A stretch of 64,000 bases of DNA from Pigmentiphaga litoralis. GTDB lineage: Bacteria > Pseudomonadota > Gammaproteobacteria > Burkholderiales > Burkholderiaceae_B. How positions within the stretch are numbered: position 1 is the stretch's first letter; each line of letters opens with the position of its first letter. Made by a program: the position numbers and the translations under genes. Shown piece by piece: positions 36,267 through 44,700 of this stretch. The notes under the pieces are model-generated. The model was not told the DNA's origin. It searched no databases and worked only from the letters and a program-made list of their open reading frames with translations. Location of the stretch: contig NZ_BMXQ01000001.1 of assembly GCF_014651835.1 (NCBI RefSeq), forward strand, positions 930,001 through 994,000. Reading direction: 5' to 3'.

Positions 36267-38012
36267 ATGTCCATGCTGCCTGTTCTGCCTGCCCACACCC
36301 TGTCCATGACCACCCGCGACGGCGTGCGCCTGGATGCCGACATCTGGCAACCCGCTACCGGGGGCCCCTACCCTGTGCTGCTGATGCGGCAGGCGTATGG
36401 GCGCGGCGTGGCGTCGACCGTCTGCTATGCGCATCCGTCCTGGTATGCCGCGCACGGTTATGTCGTCGTCATCCAGGACATCCGGGGACGCGGCACGTCC
36501 GAGGGCTTTTTTCGCATTGGCGAACATGAACGGGAAGACGGGATCGACACGATCGCGTGGGCCGCGACTTTGCCGAACACTACCGGCGTGGTCGGCATGT
36601 ACGGATTTTCGTACCAGGCCTTCAATCAGCTGATTTTGGCGGGTGACGACTGCCCTGCCCTGAAAGCCATCGCCCCGGCCATGGGACCGTGGCAGGGGCG
36701 CGAAGGCTGGAGCCATGTCAACGGCGCATTGCGCTTGCAAGGATCGCTCGGCTGGGCAACGCAGCTGGCCGCCGACACAGCGCGGCACGAAGGCATGACC
36801 CAGGCCTTTACCGAACTGATGGCCGCGTCGCGCGGGCTGCCTCTGTATGAAACGGTGCAGGCGCGGCCGGCCTATATCGAGCGGCATCGCGAGATCAGTC
36901 ATTACCATCGGTGGATCGACACGCCGGGGGAAGATCCTTATTGGACGACGCTGTCCGCCGCCGCCCGGCTGCCTGAGGTCGCAGCGCGCAAGCTGCCCAT
37001 GCTGTTCATAGGCGGCTGGTATGACACGTTCCTGGAACCCACGATCGAAGGCTACCGCGCCGTGGCCGATGCCGGCGTGCCGTCGCGCCTGGCCGTCGGG
37101 CCGTGGCTGCATTTTCCGTGGGTGCGCAAGGTTGGCGGAACCGACTTTGGCCCGGCGGCCGATGGCGGCATGGATGAATTGCAGGTGCGATGGTTCGACC
37201 GCTGGCTGAAGGGGGTGGACAACGGCGTCGATCAGGAGCCGCCCGTTCATCTGTTCGATCTGGGCAGCAAGACGTGGCGTGCGTTCGACGCGTGGCCCGA
37301 GGCGTCGACAGACATGGCGCTGTCGACGTCTGGCAAAGCGTCGATCGATGTGGCCGATGGAAAGCTGCAATGGGCGCGGCCCGATGGCTTTGCGAATCTT
37401 GCAAAAGTGGACGATGGTGGGCCGGGCGGTGTATCTGGCGCTTCGCCATCGGCGCCCGAGGGCTCACCCGTAGCCGCGCTTGCGGCCGCCACGATCACCG
37501 CCTACGTGGCCCATGATCCGTGGCGACCGGTACCTGCCTTTGGCGGGGCCTTTGGTGTCCCGAACGGACCGGCTGACCGCGCCGCTATCGACGCACGTGG
37601 CGACGTGCTGACCTTTACGACGGCGCCTCTGGACTTGCCGCTGACACTTGCGGGCGACGTGGTCGCCCGCCTGTCGGTCACAAGCGACCGGCCATCATTC
37701 GATGTGTCGTGCGTGCTGTCGCGCGTCACGCCATCGGGCCAGGCGATTGCGCTGACCGACGGCTTTCGGCACTGTCGCAGCACGCCTGCCAAGGACGTGG
37801 TCGATGTCAGCATGCAAGCCACCTGCGTCACGCTGGCTGCGGGCGAATCGCTGCGTCTGTCGATCGCGGCATCGGCTTTTCCCGCCTACCCCGTCAATCC
37901 GGGCACGGGCGAGGACCCGACCCGCGCTGCGTCCATTGACGCACAGGTCACTACCTTGGGCATCACCTGCTGCGGCGCGGAGCCATCGATGTTGCGCGTG
38001 TCGCTAGGCTGA
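36267..38012 (+). CDS. CocE/NonD-family hydrolase
   Basis: 581 aa. The alpha/beta-hydrolase domain has nucleophile Ser115 (MYGFSYQAFN), Asp253 (GGWYDTFLEP) and His282 (GPWLHFPWVR). RDGVRLDADIWQP at the start and a C-terminal jelly-roll (X-Pro dipeptidyl-peptidase-like, from about 420) complete the family. Members cleave esters or amides such as cocaine or beta-lactams. It lies 144 bp after the oxidase, so it may be the second gene of that operon; the spacer has CCACCCGCCA repeated twice. Confidence 0.83.
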   Translation: MSMLPVLPAHTLSMTTRDGVRLDADIWQPATGGPYPVLLMRQAYGRGVASTVCYAHPSWYAAHGYVVVIQDIRGRGTSEGFFRIGEHEREDGIDTIAWAATLPNTTGVVGMYGFSYQAFNQLILAGDDCPALKAIAPAMGPWQGREGWSHVNGALRLQGSLGWATQLAADTARHEGMTQAFTELMAASRGLPLYETVQARPAYIERHREISHYHRWIDTPGEDPYWTTLSAAARLPEVAARKLPMLFIGGWYDTFLEPTIEGYRAVADAGVPSRLAVGPWLHFPWVRKVGGTDFGPAADGGMDELQVRWFDRWLKGVDNGVDQEPPVHLFDLGSKTWRAFDAWPEASTDMALSTSGKASIDVADGKLQWARPDGFANLAKVDDGGPGGVSGASPSAPEGSPVAALAAATITAYVAHDPWRPVPAFGGAFGVPNGPADRAAIDARGDVLTFTTAPLDLPLTLAGDVVARLSVTSDRPSFDVSCVLSRVTPSGQAIALTDGFRHCRSTPAKDVVDVSMQATCVTLAAGESLRLSIAASAFPAYPVNPGTGEDPTRAASIDAQVTTLGITCCGAEPSMLRVSLG

Positions 38013-38058
38013 CCGGAACACCGCCGTAGACGTCAGTGACAGTCGTCACGCTTGGTAG

Positions 38059-38074
38059 CCTGCCCTTCGGCAGG
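38059..38074. terminator. Hairpin downstream of the CocE-like gene
   Basis: CCTGCC (38059-38064) pairs with GGCAGG (38069-38074), a 6-bp stem with a CTTC loop, 47 bp past the stop. No T-run follows, so it is a weak candidate. Confidence 0.35.
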
Positions 38075-38117
38075 AGCGTGTAAGGTCATGGCATAGTCCT
38101 TCGCCTACGGAATTGTC

Positions 38118-38591
38118 ATGACGCCCGAATCCCTTGTCCATACGACCGACCTGCTCGCACAATTGAACAGGGTCATCCAGGAAACGCTGCAGCACGCCGA
38201 CAGCTCGCAGCGCCCACCACGGCGGGTGTTCATGGTCTACCTGGCAAGTTTTTTCCAGTACAACGTGGACCAGGGCGGCTTTGCGCAGCTGTTCTACAAC
38301 GCGCGGGGCGAAAACCTGGCCGAGATCGATGACATGCTGAGCGAGGCAAATGCCACGGTCGCGCATCAAAGCTATCGGCAGGCCGTCGAGCTGTGTCTGG
38401 ACGCGCAGCCCGCGTATCAGGAATTTCTTGCGTCGGACTATCTGTCGCCCAGCGACCTGAAGAACGCGTTGCACGCGGTGTCGATCGAGTATTTCCGCCA
38501 GGGTTCGTCGTTTCTGGCCGAGGCGGCCGACTTCATCGAGGCGTCGCGTGAACCGGTGGATGCCTGGGTACGTAGCCAGGCACCGGTGTAA
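38118..38591 (+). CDS. DMP19-like (DUF4375) protein
   Basis: 157 aa, all helical. VYLASFFQYNVDQGGFAQLFYNARGENLAEIDDML matches DUF4375, the family of the DNA-mimic protein DMP19 of Neisseria. It is acidic overall, fitting a DNA mimic, but also serves other roles in homologues. Start fixed by the first ATG after a clear gap. It ends at a GCGCC/GGCGC hairpin and converges on alkB. Confidence 0.75.
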   Translation: MTPESLVHTTDLLAQLNRVIQETLQHADSSQRPPRRVFMVYLASFFQYNVDQGGFAQLFYNARGENLAEIDDMLSEANATVAHQSYRQAVELCLDAQPAYQEFLASDYLSPSDLKNALHAVSIEYFRQGSSFLAEAADFIEASREPVDAWVRSQAPV

Positions 38592-38597
38592 AGGCAA

Positions 38598-38621
38598 GCG
38601 CCCTCGGCAGGCGCCCTCTTT
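38598..38621 (+). terminator. Hairpin downstream of the DMP19-like gene
   Basis: GCGCC (38598-38602) pairs with GGCGC (38610-38614) over a 7-nt loop and is followed by CCTCTTT. It lies just past the DMP19-like stop and in front of the convergent alkB stop, so it may serve both genes. Stem and T-run are short. Confidence 0.4.
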
Positions 38622-38644
38622 ACCTGACCTCGGTGCACCTTGGC

Positions 38645-39298
38645 TTACGTCACCTTGCGGAACGTCACGTTGTAGCGGTGATCGCCGACCTCGGGATGAT
38701 GCCCGCGGGCCAGGGGCGCGACCCCATGGAACACGAATCGGGACGGTCCGCCCCACACGACGACATCCCCATGCGCGAGCCGATAGCGTTGCGGCCGATC
38801 GGCGCGCGTCATGCCGCCGAATAGAAACGTTGCCGGCAAACCCAATGACAGCGATACGATCGGCGCGGCCGCGTCGCGTTCGTCCTTGTCCTGGTGCAGC
38901 GACATGCGCGCACCCGGCGCGTAACGGTTGATCAGGCAGGCGTCAGGCTCATAGCCCGGATAGCCGGCGCGCTCGGCTGCATGCATCGACAGCTTGCGCA
39001 GCACGTCAGGCATGACGGGCCACGGCTGGCCGGTGTGCGGATCCGTTGGCGCGTACCGGTAGCCGCGGGCATCCGACACCCATCCCAGCGGACCGCAGTT
39101 GGTCATGGCGACCGACATCGTGTGACCGCCGGGCGTCACCATGTGGCGCAGCGGCGCGGCATCGACGACGGTCTGGATGGCGGCCAGCAAGGCTGCCGCG
39201 TCGGCACGGGCAAGCGCGGGAAACAGCCAGGCGCCTTCGGCCAGCGGCTGTGCTTCGCCGGGTGCGTCGGGCAAGGCATCGAACAGATCGCCCGTCAC
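38645..39298 (-). CDS. alkB: Alpha-ketoglutarate-dependent DNA repair dioxygenase AlkB
   Basis: 217 aa, the length of E. coli AlkB. Iron ligands His135 and Asp137 (SLHQDKDE) and His191 (FHGVAPL), and Arg208 and Arg214 (RYNVTFR) for 2-oxoglutarate, match the E. coli positions closely. It removes methyl groups from 1-methyladenine and 3-methylcytosine in DNA/RNA by oxidation. It starts with GTG, which overlaps the recD stop (GTGA), so it is the last gene of the recC-recB-recD-alkB operon and translationally coupled to recD. Confidence 0.9.
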   Translation of the reverse strand: MTGDLFDALPDAPGEAQPLAEGAWLFPALARADAAALLAAIQTVVDAAPLRHMVTPGGHTMSVAMTNCGPLGWVSDARGYRYAPTDPHTGQPWPVMPDVLRKLSMHAAERAGYPGYEPDACLINRYAPGARMSLHQDKDERDAAAPIVSLSLGLPATFLFGGMTRADRPQRYRLAHGDVVVWGGPSRFVFHGVAPLARGHHPEVGDHRYNVTFRKVT

Positions 39299-41733
39299 GT
39301 CGCTTCCTTATCGCCCTGCGACAGATGCATGACCAGGCCGCTCAAGCGCTTCACGCGTCGGCCGACGGCATCGCGAAACACCCCGCGTCGTGGCTCGATC
39401 AGGGTAAAGCGGGTCTTGGCCCGCGTGATGCCGGTGTAGATCAGTTCTTTGGTCAAGACGGGGTTCAAGGCTTCCGGAAGGATCAGCGCGGTATGCGCAA
39501 ATTCCGACCCCTGCGCCTTGTGCACCGTCATGGCGTACACCGTTTCGATGGCGCCGAGCCGGCTCGGCAGCACGAATCGCAAGGCGCCGCTGCCATCGTT
39601 GCGCGGAAAGGCGACACGCAGGCGCGCTTCGCGGGGGGCGCCGTTCAAGGTCTGGGCTTCGGGCAGCATCAAGGCAATGCCGACGTCGCCGTTCATCAGG
39701 CCCAGACCGTAATCGTTGCGGGTGACGAGCACGGGCCGTCCTTCGTACCAGGCCTGGCGGGTATCGATCCATCCGCGGGCGGCCAGCGCGCTTTCGATAC
39801 GCGCGTTCAACCGCTCGACGCCGTAGTCGCCCTTGCGCACGGCGCATAACAGTTGGAAGGTGTCGAAGGCGGCAAGCACGGCGCTGGCCCAGGCGGCCCA
39901 TGCCGGATCGTCGGCACCGGTGGACACAGGCGGGCGTTCGCGCTGCAGGACGTCCAGATAGTGGCCGTACCCGTCCAGCGCCAGCGTTTCCAGCGCCTTT
40001 GCGCCCGAGCGTTCCAGCTCGATGTGACGCGTGTCGCTATCGGGATGCCTGGACAGGGCTTCCAGGGTGGACTGGGCAGCGTCGGCATCGGCCGCATTCA
40101 CGTCGCGCGCAAGCCGGCCGATGCCGCTACCTTCGCCAAACCGCCGCGACAGCCGCAGCATGACCGTCTGCTGGGCCAGCGGGTAATCATCCTCGGTGCC
40201 AGGCAGCAATTGCGGGTCCTGCACCGGGTCGCCGCTGACGGCTTCCAGCCAGGCACGCGTCGCATCGCTGTAGCGTCCCGCTTCGGCATCGCGGCACAAA
40301 TCGCCCAGAACGGCCCCGGCTTCGACCGACGCCAGCTGGTCCTTGTCGCCCAACAGCACCAGGCGGGCGTGCAAGGGCAAGGCGTCAAGCACGGAGGCCA
40401 TCATTTCCAGGTCGACCATGGACGCTTCGTCGATCACCAGCACGTCCAGCGGCAGCAGATGACCGGCGTGATGCCGGAAGTGACGGCTGTCAGGGCGATT
40501 GCCAAGCAGGCGATGCAGCGTCGTGACGTCGGTGGGAATGGCCGCGCGCACGTCTTGCGCCACGTCCAGGCGGCTGACCTGTTCCCCGATTGACGTCGAC
40601 AGGCGGGCGGCGGCCTTGCCGGTGGGCGCTGCCAGGCGGATGCGCAACGGTTGCCCGGCTTCGACGCCCGGACGTTGCAGCAACGCCAGCAGGCGGATGA
40701 CGGTGGTGGTTTTGCCGGTCCCGGGGCCGCCGGTGATGATGCTGAAGGCACCCCGGGCAGCCAGCGCGCAGGCAAGCTTTTGCCAGTCTGTCCGGGACGG
40801 GTGGCCGGCGGCCGCGGACGCTTCATCGGGCAGCCGCGGAAACAGCGCACCCAGGCTCGCAGCCAACGCGGGCGGCGGCGCCGGCGGCAGGCTCAGCCGC
40901 GCGCGCAAGGCGTCGCCCACGCGCCGTTCGTAGCGCCAATACCGGCGCAGATACAGGCGGTGGCCCAGCAGGACCATCGGCCGGTCAGCGAGTGCCGGGT
41001 CGTTGCCGGCCATCAGGTGCGTGCCGTCCACCTGCTCGACCAGCGGACTGGCCGCCAGCGCGGCGCGCCAGGTTTCCACGTCGAGTCCGGCCAGCACATC
41101 GGACGGCAGCGGCGTGGGGCCACGACCCGTGTCGCCTTCGGGCGGCAAGGACAACGCGAAGTCGGGGCTGTCGAGGGTCGCCCCCAGGTCCAGGCAGACA
41201 TGGCCATGGCCCAGTTGGTGGCTGGCGAGGGCTGCCGCAACCAGCAGGCGCGGATCGGCCCCGGGCCGCAACCGGTCCAGGAAGCCGACGAACGCCAGGT
41301 CGAGCGCCCGCAGCCAGCCGCGCTGCGTCCATTGGTCGAGCACGGTCAGCAGCGACGCGCTGTCGTCCAGGTGGCCGGATGGCGCCGCGGCGGCAGCATG
41401 TGGGGGCGGCGTGACCCCGTCATCAGGCGTGAGCTGGCTCGCGGGATACGCGCGGGCAATTACGTCTAGATCCTGTTCCGCAGGCTTGTTTGCAGCCGGG
41501 TCGTTTGCGGCAGGTGGTTTTGCGTCAGGGTTCTTCCCGGCGGGCTTCTTCGCGTCAGGGATCTTTGCAGCAGGGATCTTTGCAGCAGGGTCCTGTGCAG
41601 CAGCGTCTTTCCCGGCAAGGTTCGCGGGTCCGCCTGACTTGCTGTCAGTCTTGCCAGCCTCTTCGAGAGCCGGCATGGCCATCCCTGCGAACAGGTCGCC
41701 CTGCCCTTCGGGCACGACAGGTTTTTTCCTCAT
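39295..41733 (-). CDS. recD: RecD helicase subunit of exonuclease V, with repeat-rich N-terminal extension
   Basis: 812 aa; E. coli RecD has 608. Walker A TGGPGTGKTTTV at about residue 335, LVIDEASMVD and LLGDKDQLASVEAG helicase motifs, and a C-terminal VHKAQGSEF and TGITRAKT. It is the fast 5'-3' motor of RecBCD. The first 120 residues hold a [PA]-A-[KN]-x-P pentapeptide repeat, encoded by nine 15-bp units, that looks like a flexible tether. The start at 41733 has AAGGGG upstream. It lies 52 bp after recB. Confidence 0.9.
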   Translation of the reverse strand: MRKKPVVPEGQGDLFAGMAMPALEEAGKTDSKSGGPANLAGKDAAAQDPAAKIPAAKIPDAKKPAGKNPDAKPPAANDPAANKPAEQDLDVIARAYPASQLTPDDGVTPPPHAAAAAPSGHLDDSASLLTVLDQWTQRGWLRALDLAFVGFLDRLRPGADPRLLVAAALASHQLGHGHVCLDLGATLDSPDFALSLPPEGDTGRGPTPLPSDVLAGLDVETWRAALAASPLVEQVDGTHLMAGNDPALADRPMVLLGHRLYLRRYWRYERRVGDALRARLSLPPAPPPALAASLGALFPRLPDEASAAAGHPSRTDWQKLACALAARGAFSIITGGPGTGKTTTVIRLLALLQRPGVEAGQPLRIRLAAPTGKAAARLSTSIGEQVSRLDVAQDVRAAIPTDVTTLHRLLGNRPDSRHFRHHAGHLLPLDVLVIDEASMVDLEMMASVLDALPLHARLVLLGDKDQLASVEAGAVLGDLCRDAEAGRYSDATRAWLEAVSGDPVQDPQLLPGTEDDYPLAQQTVMLRLSRRFGEGSGIGRLARDVNAADADAAQSTLEALSRHPDSDTRHIELERSGAKALETLALDGYGHYLDVLQRERPPVSTGADDPAWAAWASAVLAAFDTFQLLCAVRKGDYGVERLNARIESALAARGWIDTRQAWYEGRPVLVTRNDYGLGLMNGDVGIALMLPEAQTLNGAPREARLRVAFPRNDGSGALRFVLPSRLGAIETVYAMTVHKAQGSEFAHTALILPEALNPVLTKELIYTGITRAKTRFTLIEPRRGVFRDAVGRRVKRLSGLVMHLSQGDKEAT
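41486..41620 (-). repeat. 15-bp coding tandem repeat in recD
   Basis: Nine consecutive 15-bp units lie in frame in the 5' part of recD; two (41561-41575 and 41576-41590) are identical (ATCTTTGCAGCAGGG on the plus strand) and others differ at a few positions. Each unit encodes one pentapeptide such as PAAKI or PDAKK, so unit gain or loss changes linker length without a frameshift. Confidence 0.8.
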
Positions 41734-41785
41734 ACCGGCCCCTTGCTGGCAATGGCGATCATCGACGCGGGTCTCGTCGCGGACC

Positions 41786-44700
41786 TCATTGTGGAACTCC
41801 CGCCAGACTCCGGCCCGCAAACAATGCATCCAGCGCCTCGATCAAGGCCCGCGGCGGCCGGGTGTGGAATGCCCCTTTGGACGGTGCGCGGCTGCCCCGC
41901 AGGAACAGGTACAGCGCCCCGCCCACATGCCGGTCGTAGTCGTAGTCAGGCAGGCGCACCTTCAGTTGCCGATGCAGCGCAAGCAGGTACAGCACGTATT
42001 GCAGGTCATATCGCTTCTTGAGCATTTCCTTGCGCATGGCGTCTTGCGTGTAGGCGGCGTCGTCCTCGCCCAGCCAGTTGGACTTGTAATCGGCCACGTA
42101 ATAGCGCCCGTCATGCTCGAAGACCAGATCGACAAACCCCTTGAACATGCCGTTGAGCAGCGCCGGATTGGCCGGCGCGCGCGGCGCGCCGCCCAGGGTA
42201 TGACGGCGGACCCAGGCATCCAGCCGCGTGACGTCAACCCGCGTGCTCTGGAACCAGAACTCCATTTCAACTTGATACGCCTCCAGTGCGGCCAGTCGCA
42301 CCGGCGCGCCGTGACCGGTGGGCAGCGGGCAGACCAGCAGCGCCGCCAGCCAGTCGCTCAGCGGCTGGATCCACGCTTCCCAGCCGCGACGATTGCAGCG
42401 GCGAGCAACGGCGTCGACCAGGGCGGCCCGGTCGGCGGCGGCCGTGCCGAAGCCTTCGTCACCGGCCCATTCCAGCAAGCCGTGCAGAAAGGTCCCCGGA
42501 TTCGGACCCCGGGGAAAGCCGTGCAGTCCCACGCCGGGCGTGCCGGTGGCATAGGCTGCGTGCACTATGTCGCCGGCATCGGGCACGTCGTCGTCGAAAG
42601 CCTTCTGGGCTTCTGGCGTGTCGGGACTCAGGTCGCCGTACTGCGGATCCCCAAAGTCCAGGTCGCGGTCGCCAAAGGCGAGCACGTCAAGGTCGGTGGC
42701 ATCGATGTCGCCGCCCAGGCCGTCGTCGCTGCCGAAAGGCCCGTGGCCTGCCTGCCCCGGGTCGGACTCGCCCCGGTCGTCGCCAAGGTCGTATTCCGCT
42801 CCCTCCAGACCGATCGCGCCGGCGCCTACCCCGACGCCAACGCCCTCGTCCGTCGCGGCGTCCCGGTCGCTTGGCTCTATCACGTCTCCACCGGGCATAT
42901 CGTCAACCGCCACCCGCTGATCCATGATCGTCAGGGCACTGTAGGACGCGATCCACCAATGGTCAGCCTTGCTGCGCTGCGGCCGCCGCACATGCGGCAA
43001 GCGCGTGGGCGCCGCCGGCTGATGCACCACCGTTCGGGTCGCGTCGGGGGCGGGCACGACACGCAGCGCCGGGTGTCCGCTTGTCAGGTCATTCAACCAG
43101 TCCGCCAGCGCGCCGCTGTGCGGCAGCGGATCGCCACCGCCCAACAGATAGCCCAGTGCCGACCGATGCAGCACCGACGCATCCCCCTTGTGCTTCATAT
43201 CCGCCACGCCGACCCAGCAGGCGTGCTGCGCGCGGGTCAACGCGACATACAACAGCCGCAGGTCTTCCGCCAGGCGCTCGTCATCGGCACGCGCCACCTC
43301 TTCCAGGTCGGGGGCGGTACGCACGACCAGGTTGCCCTGCGCATCATGAAAACGCACCGGCGGGCGCGCGGGGTCCACGGGCTTGAAGGCGCAGACGAAA
43401 GGCAGGAACACCAGGGGATATTCCAGCCCCTTGGACTTGTGCACCGTCACCACCCGCACCAGTTGTTCGTCGCTTTCGAGTCGCAGCACCTGTTCTTCGG
43501 CGGTCTGCCCGGGTTGCCCCAGGTGGTCGGCCAGGTGACGGATCACGGCCTGCTCGCCATCCAGCTCCGATGCCGCCTGCTGCAGCAGTTCGGCCAGATG
43601 CAGCAGATTGGTCAGGACGCGTTCGCCGTCCGGCCGCTGCATCAATGCGCGCGGCAGATCGAAGTCGTGCAGCAGCCGCCGCAGCATCGGCAGCACGCCC
43701 TGCTTGCGCCACAGTCCGCGGTACTGGCGGAACTGCATGACGCGGTCTTCCCAATGGCGTTCGTCCTGGTTGATGCGTTCCAGCGCGGCCAGGGGCAACG
43801 CAAGGGTGCGGGTGGCCAGAGCCGCGCGCAGCGGCCGGTCCAGGTCGGGCTCGGCGCAAGCCTTGAGCCACGCCAGCACGTCGCTGGCTTCCTGACCGTC
43901 GAACACCGAATCCTTGTCCGACAGATACACACTGCGTACGCCGCGCTGCGACAACGCGCTGCGTAGGGCGCGCGCCTCGGCAAAGTCGCGGACCAGGATG
44001 GCGATGTCGGCCGGACGCAGCGGCGTCAGCGGAGTCAACGGCGCAGCGTCGCGCGCAAAGCCGGCTTTGCCCTGCATGGACAGGTTCAGCAAGCGCACGA
44101 CCTCGCTCGCGCAACCGCCCGCCAGGTGCTGGCGGTACGCGCCGCTGCCCACTGGCGCGTCGCTGGCCAGATGCCAGACGGTCAGCGCCGCGCCGGGGGT
44201 CGGCGTCTCGCCGTCGGACGCCGCCGCGCCACCGTCCACGAACCGTTCCTTGCGCCCCGCCGCCGCTACCGGCAGGAACGGCACGGGATTGCCGCTGCCG
44301 CGCCGGAACAGGAATGCGCCCCGCCCTCCCGGCCGGTCTTCGGCCAGGCCGAACACCCGGTTGACGGCCGCCACCATGGCGTCGGTGGACCGGAAGTTGG
44401 TATCCAGCGACGCATGCCGGCCCTCGGTGGCCGACCGCGCACGCAGGTAGGTGAAGATATCGGCGCCGCGGAACGCGTAGATGGCCTGCTTCGGATCGCC
44501 GATCATCAGCAGCGCGCAGTCCTCGCGGTTCTGTCCAACCTGATAGACCTTGTCGAAAATGCGGTATTGCACCGGGTCGGTGTCCTGGAACTCGTCCACC
44601 ATCGCCACCGGAAACTGCGTACGGATCAGGTCGGCCAGGCGATCCCCGTTTTCGCCATGCAGGGCGTCGTCCAGCCGCTGCAGCATGTCGTCAAAGCCCA

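Noticed and set aside
41003-43966. 987-codon open frame on the plus strand across recD and recB
   Set aside because: Composition is not protein-like and it is antisense to conserved helicase motifs; produced by high GC at third positions.
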